This document shows, piece after piece, positions 23,801-47,991 of a stretch of 64,000 nucleotides of DNA. The position numbers were made by a program, and so were the translations under genes. The DNA is taken from contig OZ037765.1 of assembly GCA_964035545.1 (NCBI GenBank), forward strand, positions 24,120,004 to 24,184,003, read 5' to 3'. The notes below the pieces were generated by a model that saw nothing but the letters and a program-made list of their open reading frames with translations, was not told the DNA's origin and ran no database searches. The first letter of the stretch is position 1. The number at the start of each line of letters is the position of its first letter. Source of the DNA: Bugula neritina (Eukaryota > Bryozoa > Gymnolaemata > Cheilostomatida > Bugulidae).

Positions 23801-26685
23801 GCAATTCTCAACAGATATAATTTTCATATTTTTTTAAGACACTCAGTCTAATGATAGGGAAATTTGTATATGGCTATTGCTTTGCAGATGGCCATGTTGT
23901 ATGGATATATGCAATTAACAATACAGCTGTGATATATACATGTGTGTGTTGTGTGTTCTACTCATCTATGTTGCAGTGTTAGTTATCGTTTCTTACATGT
24001 AGACCTCCAATAGTCAGGGTCAATGACAAAGTATTTATACCTCAAGACGACCATCCTGAGATAAACTTTGTTGGACTATTAATTGGGCCTCGTGGAAATA
24101 CTCTGAAGACGCTGGAGAAAGAGGTATTCTAACGACTAACAGTCAAGTTTTCTTTACCGAGTTTTAAAAATAAATGTGTATCTATTACTATCTAAGAATC
24201 TGTGGCTGTGTGGTTCAAATTCTATAAGAGTCACTGGTAATCAAAGGATGGGTTTTCTATCACCAATGATTTGCCTAATGCTTTGGAAGCCCAAACTGTG
24301 TTACCAGGTATATGGCCAGGTAGTCAAGTTTTTTACTGTATCTAATTTGCTTAGCATCACTCATTTTTAGTATATACTTTTGTAGACTGGTGCCAAAATA
24401 ATCATTCGTGGTAAGGGATCTGTAAAAGAAGGAAAGATAGGAAGAAAAGATGGCCAACCATTGCCAGGTGAAGATGAACCGCTGCATGCATATATTACAG
24501 CAAATGACCCTGAATTTGTTAAAAAGGCTGTAGCAAAGGTATGCCAATGTGTAATGTTCATTTACTTTTTAGTATTAACCTACATTATATATTAATACAA
24601 ATAATCTGTGGAAATATTTTGGGAGGTAGTTTTATGAGAGAAGGTGCTCTGAAAGCTTCACATAATATATTCAGAACTAGTTCGCTGTGTTGAAATTGTT
24701 GTAATACTCATTTTCCTGCTGATGTTTTGACTAATACTATCAGAGTAAGTTTATTTAGAGGAACATAATCAGTTGTTATATGGTTTTCACCTGTAGATTC
24801 ATGAAATCATCAAAGAAGGCATAGAAATACCAGAGGAAAAGAATGACTTGAGAAAACAGCAACTCAGAGAGCTAGCTCTTCTGAATGGAACCCTCCGTGA
24901 TAATGATGGCCTACAGTATGTATAAATACCACACTAGTCATACAGCAGTTGCCTATACTCTCCAGCTATAAGACTCTGTCGGTTTAGCTTGAAAACATTA
25001 TCACCTGTAATGAAATATTCTTGTTTCACTTGTTTTCAGAGTACTACATAACTTTTGTTGCCAAGAAATCTTGCTGCGTTGTGCTTCACCTTTTGTACAT
25101 TGAAAAAAAGTCATGTATACTGATTAGCAATTTAGTTAGAACTTTATTGGCTGAATATTCTGTATTTATGGATTGTTTTCAGGAAGTTGAGACAAATTGC
25201 TGAGGCAGAAACTATCATTACTAATCAGATTATCTGTACAAAATGTGGTGCGGCTGGCCATATAGCTAGAGATTGCGTACAAAAAACACCAGCAGAATTG
25301 GCTCAGTCCCAAATGGTCGCCACTAAAGGAATGGGAGATCTACCAACCAATACCATTGTTGGAAGGCAAGATCGGGCAAAGATGGATTCAGAATACATGT
25401 CCTTAATGGCAGAGCTCGGGCAGGTACACAGTTTTGCACACTCTTGAGGCAACCAATTTGTTATTTTAGCTGCTGATGCCACTTAAATCTTGCATACTTC
25501 ATATTGCTTGACTTATCAAATTTTGGGACTTTTTCATGTATAGGTTGCACCAGAAACAGTAAAGGCGGAACTGGCATCTAAAATGCCACAGCAAACAATG
25601 AACCAGGCAGTTCCTGCAGCTAATGGCAATGATTATACTAAAGGTAGTGCAGATGTTCACGTAGCAGCTTCAAATACGCCCACTCTGAGTGCAGACTATG
25701 GTTATGGAGGCCGCAGATCTAGATTTGATGAATTTAACACCAGGAATTTCTCCAATGAAAGATTTGGTGGCCCTCAGTCTTTTAATAACATGAGACCAGG
25801 TGGCCCACCTAGGTTTGATCAATCTTTGAGACCAGGTCACCTCCCCCGCTTTGATCAAGGCCCACAACCTAGATTTGGCCAATCTCGGCCCCCTTTTCCT
25901 TACAATCAAGGACCACATCCTCATTTTGACCAGTCAACACCGTTTGATCAAAGGCCTCCCGGCAGTCGTTTTGACAGAGGACCCCCTGAACACCAGGGTC
26001 TTCAAGGGTAATTAATTTATGAAGTTATTAGTGACCAGCATTTTACTTTCTTTCTGTAATGCTCATTTCTCATCCTTTGCCTTATGTTTCATCTAGTTGG
26101 GAGGCACCCCCTCAACCACCTGGTAGTGGCAACATGATGAACAGTAACAGGTGGGGCTCTCCAGCTGGTGTAGCACCTCCACCACCACCAATGCTCTCTC
26201 CACCAGGTATATGCATAACCACTAGGTACATGTTTCTACTTGAATGTAATATTTGTTGGCTGCTTACATTGCCATTTCTAAAAATATTGCGATGCGTCAT
26301 TTCATAATTTTTAGCACCACCGCCGCCAATGTCTACCTCGTTTGGGCCTCCGCCACCACCTCCTAGCTCGTGGTCTCGTCCTCAAAGTTAGTTTTAATAT
26401 ATTAAAATGATAGACTTGTAATAACCCAGTTGAGTATGTATAAATGTTTTGTGCAATTGATTGCTTAGTTGATTACCAGTGTATTCCTACAGAAGTAACT
26501 ATATTATTGTAGTGGACAATGCTTCTTGGCATCAGTCAGCAGCACCTACTCCACCATGGCAAAGTCATAGCAGCTACGGGTCAAATCCAGCTGCACCACC
26601 TCCCCCACCGCCAAGTTCAGAAAGCTATGGGAATTTCAGCAACTATGTATCAAATCAGTTACCGCCACCACCACCTCCGCAATAG
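20866..26685 (+). CDS. SF1: Splicing factor 1 (branch-point binding protein)
   Basis: SF1 binds the intron branch point with U2AF65 during early spliceosome assembly. The 12 exons are 20866-20926, 21911-22051, 22297-22372, 23643-23795, 24003-24123, 24386-24538, 24797-24915, 25183-25423, 25544-26007, 26097-26206, 26315-26386 and 26513-26685 (TAG), totalling 1884 nt and 627 aa. Visible parts are the U2AF-binding motif KKKKRRSRW ending at W37, the SPSP phosphorylation motif near 94-97, the KH domain ([27 protein letters not shown]) near 135-235, QUA2 ([18 protein letters not shown]), a CCHC zinc knuckle [14 protein letters not shown] at 293-306, then a Gly/Pro/Arg/Phe/Asp/Gln-rich tail and poly-proline runs. 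The start of exon 2 at 21911 was chosen because it alone keeps frame with exon 1; its acceptor pyrimidine tract is weak. Confidence 0.93.
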
Positions 26686-27190
26686 TCTTTTTTAGTTCGA
26701 GTGAAATAATCTTTTTTTATTGTTAATATGTGTATATATAATATTATTAAATAATTAGTTCACCTATTTAATAGCTGCATATAATATTTTAAGTAATTGG
26801 TTAGATTCTTTAGAGAAGCAAATACAATACATAATGTTCAATCTAAAATTCATAGTTGGCACTGTTAATTATGTTACAAATATGCAGAGTGTGCAAGGAT
26901 ACTTGATGAAGTCAACATGTTTGCATTGCTGCCAAGCAAGTAGTTACTGGTAACATAATATACCAATAATAAATTACCATCTTTACAATACAAGCATAGG
27001 ACTTGGCCACACAAATCCATGTACATTACATTCTTTATCTGCTGCACCCAGCTAGGAAAATATAGATGCTGGCTAGCTCTAAAAAAGTTTTGACTAGATG
27101 CGAGACAGAATTGCTCATGTCAATCTTAAGCTACAGCAAAACATCTCATGGTTAATTAATCAAAACAGAAAATCCTGTATTAGTTTGCAG
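26686..27190. other. Convergent 3' intergenic region between SF1 and calcineurin A
   Basis: About 505 bp of AT-rich sequence separates two stop codons on opposite strands. An AATAAA at 26968-26973 could serve SF1, and a TTTATT near 26715 could serve calcineurin A, in which case the 3' UTRs would overlap in antisense. Neither site is proven. Confidence 0.4.
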
Positions 27191-38265
<11,075 letters not shown>

Positions 38266-39059
38266 TCCCTGCTCCACAAGTGGAGGTGGAACCGGCACTG
38301 CTAAAAAGGTTGTTTATGACTTTTTGCAAATATTATATTTGATGAAATTTAACTACAAAATAATTCAATGCCCATCACTAAAAGCATAAACTAACAAGTA
38401 AAATTTAAATTACTTCAACATAGTATGGCAAGAAGTGGTAAATTTGCATCTACTACTTAGACGGCAACCTTAATTAGAATAATTTTTTTACCTAAAAGCT
38501 AGTAGTCCGTGACTCTGTAGTACAGAACACAGGCAATGTCTCAGTTACAAGTAGCTAGCACAGGTATAGCCAAACTCAAGTCAGAATATAATTTCTATGA
38601 ATATCACTGAAAGTAAATATAATTTAGCTCCATTTAGAATTAAAGCCAGGAAGGATATTAATATTATTATAAATATGACCTTAAACATTTCAGTCTAAAA
38701 CTTCAAGACAGTACCCAAGTTGAAACAATGTTGCTAAGCCAATTATGTTTCATTAAAGTGTCTAATAAAGCCCAGTCTAATAAATAATTGAATTTCTTCA
38801 CAAATTGAAGTCACTTCAAGTTACTTTTATTTTACAGATTGCTACTGATTATATCCAATCAAACCAAAACTGCAACCCTAACACATTTATTTTTAATTTC
38901 ATTATACTTAAATTAACCTTCTTAAAGTGAAATAAAATACCACCGATATTTAAGTAACACTACCATTCATGAGCATTTAATTTGATAATAAATTGTTATT
39001 ATAAAATTAAAAATAAATGGCCCAGAAATCAAAATATAAAGCTAAACCCAAAGTCAAAG

Positions 39060-39480
39060 TATTAAATTATTATTATTATACTAACTCCAACTGTAATACT
39101 AATACTAATCAGTAATTCACAATTGTTATTGGCAATGTGATTGTCATTTATGATTTAATGATTTATACTCGTACTGTTGCAATGTTAACCACTACCAGTC
39201 CCGTCAGACTCACAGTCACTCTCAGTTTATCAGTATCACTACCAGTATCAGTGTGTCACTACTTATTATGTGTTACACTTACTGTTAGTGCTACAGTTAG
39301 TCAAAATGAAAACGATTACCCATTGGCGGTAGGCCATTAGATTTGCACTTAATCTAAATCATAATGATAATCACTATCATTATCAGTATGACTCAACCAT
39401 AATGACTACTAGTACTATCAGTATCTCAATTGACAACCACAATGACCAAGTCTAATGAGTCACAATCTCAATCTAAATCT
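39060..39480. repeat. Low-complexity tract of ACTAAT/AGTATC/CACTATC words
   Basis: Interspersed short words (ATACTAATACTAATC, TCAGTATCACTACC, CACTATCATTATC) run in both orientations, like the tracts near 4640, 19050, 52990 and 62980. An open frame inside it (39137-39340) is a composition effect. Confidence 0.7.
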
Positions 39481-40161
39481 GACTCTTTGCCTTGCACAGT
39501 TGGCGTTGCAGTTGCACTTGCAGTCTGAGCCTTGGGAGTTGAACTTGAACGTTTCACTTAAATTGAATTTTTAAAATGAGCAGCTATTAAAACTAAAAGA
39601 TATAAATGCTCAGTATCAACAAACCTTTTAAGTATGTCTACTATTATCCCGAAGAATAGTTTAACAGTATATTTTCATTTTGTACAGTTATCTTCAATCG
39701 GCAACTAAAATTCAGTAGCTAGGCAAATTTGGAAAAGATGGCGTAAACAATTGATGACTGACCTAAATATATTTTATCGTTCTAGTTTCGCAATACATTT
39801 TGCTATTTGCTAAAAATATTTTATTATTTTTTTATTTTTGAACAGTTTTTAAATATTTTGCGCATTTTTAAATTAAGACAATTTTTATAAACTTTTGACT
39901 TACAAATATTTGAGAAAAAATAACTATAAGAATTAGTGCGTTACTACTCATTGAGTCACTCACACACGCCCTTTTTTACCAATGCAATGCTTTATTTGGA
40001 TTAACATTATATTTAGTTGTAAAATAATAAATATGTTATAGGTTTTAACCTTGTATTATAAGCAATTGTTACTGAAAGTATACAATATTATATATCTGTA
40101 GATTTAAATGGTTGCTAATCGTTGTGCTGGACTCAAAGTCAATCATATTCATAATGATAAT

Positions 40162-40430
40162 CAGTGGCCGTGGGTGCAGGTTATTTCGTACACAAGTCGT
40201 TTCGTACTCACTTTTCAGGTCGTTTCGTACACATCTGATAGGTCGTTTCGCACGCACAATTAACTAAAATGCATATTTATTTATTTATTGATGTATGAGT
40301 CAAACTCAATGTCATTGTCATCGAGTACTGCTCACAAGTATTACTATTAGTAATACTAATAGTATTAGTTCTTGCACATTTCATTTTCATTTTGCCGCAT
40401 AATTATTTATTGTTGTGATAAGTGGATGTC
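40162..40430 (+). mobile_element. Dispersed TCGTTT-word element, copy 2
   Basis: It starts CAGTGGCCGTGGGTGCAGG and contains ACAAGTCGTTTCGTACTC, TTCAGGTCGTTTCGTACAC and ATAGGTCGTTTCGCACGC, then TTATTTATTGATGTATGAG, CTGCTCACAAG and CTTGCACATTTCATTTTC. The order matches the minus strand of 18957-18530, without the SINE. A 31 nt ATTAGTAAT-type palindromic insert (about 40339-40369) is absent from the other copy. Confidence 0.7.
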
Positions 40431-41457
40431 AGTACATCGTTAATGGTTATATTTTTTGTTTTAAAAACATGCTCATGCTTTAATTGTAAACTTAGACGAA
40501 ATTTTCTGATATTTGCAAAGCCAAAAGCTTCAATGTTATTAATATCTTTATAATTCTAAATTATTAAGCAAAGTATTACTACTTTACCCATATGGGGTAA
40601 TAAAAGCAGTTATTTAGTTATTCATAATTTTGTATTGCTATGCTTATTGTGTTGTACTTGTTTGGTGAAGAGATGTATAATTTTATTTAGCTTAGGTGTA
40701 TAACCTTTGGTTTGGTTTGGTTTAATTTTAGATTTTAAATATAATTGCTTTAGTCACAATTGGATAAGTTTCTATGCTGCAACTATTCACTGGAAATTGT
40801 ATTATTATAAAAGACTTTAACTCTACGCCTGCATTGGCATTGACATTTTATTCTAACGGCTGGTCTTCTGTTCCTTGTGATTTTATATAACTGGTAGAAA
40901 CAAGAGCTTCAACTTTTACTTTTAGCTTAAGATTTGTTAATTAATTCGATCAAATATTATTCGACAAGATCATACTTTTTTTCTGGAATGCACCACATTT
41001 GCAACAGCAATAATAACTTTAATTTGAATTGTAACAGTAGTATACATATGGACATGTTTAGAAGTGTTGTGAGCACTATCATTGACTATTAACTCAATAT
41101 TTGAATCATGTTGCAAGCATAAAAGCATAGCTTAAAATTTTCTTGATGAATAAAATCCAGACATTGTAAGAGTAAATATAACCATATATCAAACCATGGT
41201 TCAGATTTTTAGAAAGCACTAGATAACCTTAGCTGCAAATAGATTTGACAATATAAATAGACTGTAATTCCCCAAAATTATCATGTAATTTTACATAATG
41301 CATTCGAATAATGCTACTGCAACAAGATATTTTTTCCTAACACATGCATCATAATATGTAAGCATTTCACAACAATGTTTTTCAATATCAACTAATATGT
41401 TATGTAATAATTCTGATAGAATAATGTAAGGTAATTATATTTTAATAGCATGAAGTG

Positions 41458-44400
41458 ATGGAGTTGCCAATATACACAGTGGATGCCTTTACAACACACC
41501 CATTTGAGGGAAACCCTGCAGCTGTATGTATAATTAAACATGACCAGGTAATACTGCAGCTTCTACTTTTAAGTTATGTTAATTTTACAATCTTTCTTTA
41601 CTTTGTCAGTTAAAAATTGAGAAACAATATTGTTCGTTTCTTTTTAGCTATTTAGGCAATTTCTAAAAGCAAACAAAATGTTGTACAAATCATGTGCACA
41701 CTTGTAGACATTTTCAAATTTAGTAATTTACAAAATTATTTAAAATGTTGAGCTCTGTTTCAAAGATCGCTGAAATTTTCAAGTTAATCAAAAATATTGA
41801 GGAAAAGTATTAACATTTGAGAAGATTGAAGATATTCTTTTGCTATTGGAATATCTTTTCTCCACCATGACTTTCTCTTTCTGGTTGACCAACTTAATAC
41901 GGGTAGTTAATAAACATTTTTTGTTTCTATTTATCAACACATAACTTTTGCTATCCACATAGGATGTGGATCCATCCATCATGCAATCTATTGCTAAAGA
42001 GATGAATCTTTCTGAAACAGCTTTTGTGCAGCTACTGAATCCAAGTGTAGCGTCTGTTGGTAAGTTTTGATTTTATATAGTCTATGTCTAATATATATTT
42101 TATATATTTATTTAGATCACATTTGTTGAATATCTAATGTGCTGAATATAACTTGCTTGTAAATAAAAGTGAACCGTTACATAATGCAGTGCTATAAAAA
42201 AGCTTGCATTCTTTTACATTTTAATTCACCTCAATTTATGCTATCTATGTTTTCTGCATATTTTACATTTTGGAAATTGTTATTATTTCGTACTTCCTCT
42301 ACTGTCAGATTATCCAAACTCACGTTATATTGCAGATAAAGTATTTGGGCTGCGCTGGTTTACTCCTACCACTGAAGTAAACCTTTGTGGACATGCAACT
42401 TTAGCCTCTGCTGCCGTATTGTTCCAGCACTATGCACACCTTTGTGATCATCTGGTGAAATTTAAAACCCTGAGTGGAATTTTAACTGCTAACAGTGAAC
42501 ATGGTCAGATAACTTTAGACCTCCCTCTTGCTGACTGCACTTCACAGGTTAGCAAGCTAACTTTAGTAGCTCACTGTTACTGGTGCACCATAGGTTTTGT
42601 TCTGTACACTTCTGGGGGAAACTGACAATCCTAACCTCATCTATTTCTGCTCTGTCTTGTTCAGGTAGAGGGTTTGAGGAAAATGGCAATGTTGTCATTC
42701 AATCATTATGTAATGTGATGTGCATTTTCCAACCATATATGATTGAAAAATTACAAATAATTACAAAACAATTTATTGTTTTGTAATTATTTTCAAATCT
42801 AAAATATTATTAGGAAATGTTCAAATTGATGGCTTGTGGTTTAAGTTGAGCAATTCCCTTTTTTTGTGCCATGAGGTGTAGTAAAATTATTACAGAATGA
42901 TGTGGAACTACTTTTCTTATTGTGTGATTAAAGCTAGGATAATTATTGTTTTTTAATGTTTTAATAGAACACCTTTTATATGACTAAATAATAATCTTCT
43001 ACTTCTTATTATTCAAAGGGTTTGTGTTTTAATATTTTAGATTTCAAAAACTGCAGATTCAGTGGTACAGGTATTTAAATTATAATTTTATATTATTAAA
43101 TGATACTTGGTTTAGTAAGCTGGAATTTGATTTATTATGAAAGTTTAGAACTGAAATATATAATACTCGCAACTCATTTTATTTGCAAGTTTGTAAAAAA
43201 ATTGAAATATTTTTTCAAGAAGAGCTATCTGATATTTATTATATAGAAGGCGATGTATTATACTCCAAACTATGTACATGGCCTTACAGTGTATGCTATG
43301 TCATATAAATTTAATGTTTTGGTATCAGCTCTGATATATTTTACAGAAAGTTTTACTGGAATTCAACAGTTCAATTCAGAAGTCTGATGTGAAAACATAC
43401 TATTCTCCTATGACAAAGAAATTACTAATCAGACTACCAGATGAATGTTCAAGGTACTACTTACTATTGATCGCAGAGAGTTGTTGTTTGTAAAAAGATT
43501 GTTTACTATTATAGCAGAGTTATCTACTCTTTATTTATGCTTCAATTTTGCATGCTTTCAAAATTTTGTGTTGTGTTATCATCTAATTGGAAGTTTGCAG
43601 ATATTCAATATTTATCAAAAAGTTAACACTCTTCTACATATCAACCTTTGCATACATTTCCTACTGTTATCTTACCATTTTAGACAAATGATACGTTAGT
43701 GTTCAGAGATATCACACTTTGTAAACAGGTTGAGTAGCAAAATCTATAATTTTCTTGTTAACTGGAGATTATGACACTTGTAAAGGACACCAGTCAAAAT
43801 GCTAGCAGTTTTTTGTATTGACTCCATCTCTCAGTTTTATAAAACTGAGAGATGGAGACTAGATTGAATAAGATTTTTCAAACACTAGAGCATGCATTTA
43901 TATTTACTCTTAGTTTAGGGTTTTAATAATTAAATTATTTATTCTATACTATCTTCTACTAAAATGTCAACTTTAATGCGTACATTTCTCCTATATTGCT
44001 TAACTGAGAATAAAGTCTAGTAGTTGAAATCTGACTAATAGCTGAAAAGCAGTTCATATTAGATGATTGCAAATAAAAGATTTTACAGCACAAAATTGCT
44101 GTTTGAGAAATAGTGAGTTGAAATGAAATAGAATTAAGCGAATTTAACAATTTTCTTAACTTTCCTCCTAATAACAAAAACATGTATTAAAAATTGTTTC
44201 TTTTGTACACATTTATAATTGAGTACTTATTGAATGATTTGATCTGAAAGTTGTCGTATCAGGCATTATGATCAGAAATTGTTATATCTGTTGATTCAAT
44301 TTTAGATCACAGCTAGAATCTTTTCCAGTGCCAGATGCTAGCAATCTCTTAAAAACCCATGATGGTACTGACATTAAAGGCGTTATAGTCACTGTCTTAG

Positions 44401-45862
44401 GGGGAGGGGCAGACAAGGATAAGAAACCTTATGATTTTGTGTCTAGGTACTTTGCACCCTGGGTTGGTATTCCAGAGGATCCAGTTACAGGTCAGTATTT
44501 TAAAACATTGCCGAAATGTTAATCACTTTCCTAACCATTCAACAAGACAACTAGTTAGTGGGACATTTTACATAAATGTTATATAATAATACAAGTAATT
44601 TTATAAAATTTTACTTTCTGCCGTAGCTAAATCCTTAACCCAGACCTTATTTAACGTTAACACAACATTAAGGTTTTAATTAATGTGCTTTGCTGCACCG
44701 TTACAATTCATGATGTAAGCAATATGATAGTTTAACTTGTGTAATTTATTTCACTTTGTAAAAAAGTATTGTTTTATATTTTTTAAGGTTCTGCTCACAC
44801 AGTGCTTGGCAAATATTGGTCCGAAGTTTTAAGCACACCTCATTTATATGGTATGTATGGCATGTTTGTTTAGTTTTCCAATTTCCAATAGTTTGGTAGA
44901 AATTTGAAATTATTTCTCAAAATAGCTTAAATATTTTTTTTAGTAAATGGTTTCTTTCACACAATGCATTATCTTGTTTCAAAGAATTCTCCGTAATTGT
45001 TAAATGTGATCTGTGTTTGGCTTTATTTAGCAAGATTGATTCTGGTTGCTCATATTATATTACTTGCACTTGAGTAATGCCATACCTATGTTTGGTATAA
45101 TTTTGGGAGTTTTATTTTATAATCTACAAATATTACAGGTTTTATTATTTCCAATGAGATGCAAACGATACCGATTTTGTCATGTTTTAGCCATAAATAA
45201 GCCCAATAAATTTCAAGAATATTTTGCCTCTGTTCATAATCACTACAACAACCACATTTTCATTTAAGAATTTGACAATGACACTGTGCTTTGTTGTTGC
45301 AAGACCTCCTCTCAACTATTCCCTTATGAAAACAACAAATAAAATATCGCAAATGCTATATTTTCATGAATTATGAACCAATTTTAATTTTTGGTTTGAA
45401 TTTGCCAGTGTGTATTAAATATAGTAAAAAGACTTGATGAATTTATTCATAGAAGCACTATAAAAAATTTCAAGTTTTTTATTTTGCTCAGGGGCTGTGA
45501 AGAAATTCTTTTGAGGTTTAATTCACAGGGAATGAGAGTTTCAGCAAAAAACTGAGAAACTGTAAATGCTGCATCTGGTAAACTACATTAAAGTCTTGTG
45601 ATATGCACACTGGGAAATTTCTTAAATAGTATCATTATCGGGCAGTTCTTGCTTGCTTGACTGTAGGTTAGCCAAAGTTTTTACCTGATCCAAACTATTG
45701 TTAGAAATAAGCTTTTAACGTTCAGACATACTGTTGTTTGCAGCTCGCCAGTGTAGTAGCCGGGGAGGCAACCTCTTACTAACTGTTGACGAAAAAAGTG
45801 GAAGGCTGTTTGTTGCTGGTAAAGCTTGTATTGTGTTGACTGGAAAATTCATTCTTCCTTAA
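41458..45862 (+). CDS. PBLD: PBLD (phenazine biosynthesis-like domain protein)
   Basis: This belongs to the PhzF isomerase-fold family. The 8 exons are 41458-41547, 41963-42059, 42309-42547, 43041-43070, 43347-43453, 44306-44490, 44788-44850 and 45744-45862 (TAA), totalling 930 nt and 309 aa (human 288). It begins MELPIYTVDAFTTHPFEGNP, the conserved PhzF start. Other family marks are MNLSETAFV with the conserved glutamate, RWFTPTTEVNLCGHATLA, the second-domain RYFAPWVGIPEDPVTGSAHT and the ending GRLFVAGKACIVLTGKFILP. The 30 nt fourth exon (ISKTADSVVQ) is phase-neutral and could be optional. The animal protein's substrate is not established. Introns 3 and 5 each hold a near-perfect palindrome. 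Confidence 0.94.
42755..42792. repeat. Inverted repeat, 18 bp arms, 2 nt spacer
   Basis: Left arm AAATAATTACAAAACAAT and right arm ATTGTTTTGTAATTATTT are exact reverse complements separated by TT. It lies in PBLD intron 3. Confidence 0.85.
43822..43857. repeat. Perfect 36 bp palindrome
   Basis: Arms CTCCATCTCTCAGTTTTA and TAAAACTGAGAGATGGAG meet without a spacer in PBLD intron 5. It is richer in G+C than its surroundings and perfectly conserved arm to arm, so it is either recent or maintained. Confidence 0.9.
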
Positions 45863-47991
45863 ATTACAAAAGGAACTGTCTGGAATTGCTGTACAAGTCT
45901 AAACATGTTGTTAGTTTTCAACTCTGCTGTTGCAGCATTCTATCTACCAATAATATATTTCCGTTTTTTGATAATAATATTTTTATTAATCGCTGGGCTC
46001 TCAACACTAGTAAAGTACAGCGTAAATAAGTTACTTCTTTGTTATACCAATGCTTGAGTTTGCTGTTGTAGTTGACCTAAAACTTGATGAGTCTGCAATT
46101 TTAGTTTGTTTCTGTATTCACTCATAGCTTGACATCTATATACCTGTTTAAATATCTCCAGTATTTCTCTACGTTTAGTAAGCAGACATTCTCTAAGTGT
46201 TTGCAGCCAGGTGCTTATATTGAATCTGAAATCTCATTATTTTATTAGAATTCTAGTCTCTTCCTTATCGTCTTTTAAGATCTCTTTTGATACTGAACTA
46301 CATTGACCAGATTGCAAAATTACTATCTTTTGTGTAATTTTCATTTATATTTTGTAAAATGCTAAGCATAGATATAGAAAAAGTTTAATCCTTAAACCTG
46401 GTGCTTAGATGTTAAGGTCATAATATTTAAAACATTTTTTGCTTACATAATAAATGTAAAATGCATTAGTCACAAAACGCTGTTAATTTACACTTCTGAA
46501 ATTATATTACCTAATCTTATTTGCTTTCTTTTAATTATTGTACTTCAACTTGTTATATCGTAAAATGCAACACGTCAATTTATTTTTAAGAAGCTATGCA
46601 ATGATAAATTATGAAAATAGTGGCTTTCATATTTATAAAGAATAAAGAGCTTGAAGTTTACCTAAATTATTTGAATTCGTTACATAAATAATCTCAATTT
46701 TTAAGTCAAGTAGTTCATCAAAGTTTGCAGTCACATTTAAAAAGACAAGTTTTTCAACTTTGGAACACATTTTTTATGTTTCCTATTTTTATATAAACTT
46801 AGTGCCATAATGACAAACTTTTGCACATTTCAGACTATAAATCGATAAGTCTATATTATATTTGTATAAATAGTTGTTATCAATTTAGGTTATCTCTCAC
46901 AGCTCAGTATAAAAAGATTGCTACAACCTTGAAGCTTTTTCTGTGTATAATTATGCTACAATACACCATCTACAATAGCTAATTGGGGGTGAATGTAATT
47001 ATTATTTGTTATATTATGTAATAATTAGGGTTTACTGACGCATCAGTATATTGATTGGTACTTATAAATAGAGGTTTCTGCGCCTATAACATGTTCCTTC
47101 AGGATGTTCAAAGTAATTTATAAATTCTTGGTAAATGCTATCAATATATTTTTGAAACTAGCCACAGTTTACCTACGGTACTGTGTAACAACAGTCTGTT
47201 CCCAGTTTTCTGATCAAACGGGTGTTCATGTGTATGTAATTTAATAACTTCACCATAATTAGTGCTCATATTTGTTATTGCGATATTATTGAGCATTGTA
47301 TGCTCTCATTAGGCTGCTGTTATTCCACCTCTAATAAAATAACACTGTGATTATAGAAAATTGGCAACTTCTGTGTGTCCTGCAGGTAAGCTGATTATTT
47401 TAAATTTTACATTGTTTGATGAATTCATTCATAGTAATTTTCAAAATATTGTTTTTAGTGCCGGCACATTGCATAATATCAATTATATGCACTGAATCCT
47501 ATGAGAACATAAACAAATGAAATGCTTTGTTGAGTCTTTTTATAACTACTTTACTAAAAAGATCTATAACAATATGTTCATAGGTTTACATAATAAGTTC
47601 AAATGTTTATAAAAGTTGCAAAATTTCTTTTATCTGGTATGCAAAACATCATATTCTAGTGCATTACTATACTCAAGGATTAGCTACACTGCTAAAGCTA
47701 TTTTATTAATCTCTCTTGACACTATGTTGAGTAGTGCAAATTCAGCCATCCCTTCTGTTGATCAACTACTCAGGTGAGGTATGTACTATTGCAATTGGCA
47801 GTGGATGCGCATGATTATTCATATTTCAATGTTTATAATATTTCATAACATTTTTGAACTAATTCTAAAAAGTATAATAAATTATTATGACAAAATAGAG
47901 TATTATACTTATGCTCCTAAAACTGCCCACTATTTATTATTAAAAAATATAATTTCATTATCAGATAAGGAACGATATGTTGCTTTAGGAG
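45863..47991. other. Intergenic, nothing recognised
   Basis: About 2.1 kb of AT-rich sequence lies between PBLD and the MITE. Open frames are short and have no splice or similarity support. Confidence 0.6.

Larger units (their letters stand above)
38266..41457. other. Divergent intergenic region between calcineurin A and PBLD
   Basis: This 3.2 kb should hold both promoters and probably a 5' exon of calcineurin A, because a splice acceptor lies at 38301-38302. It contains a low-complexity tract (39060-39480) and a transposon fragment (40162-40430). No further gene is supported. Confidence 0.6.

Noticed and set aside
43822-43857. Hairpin as a microRNA precursor
   Set aside because: A spacerless perfect palindrome has no loop and the arms are too short for a typical animal precursor.
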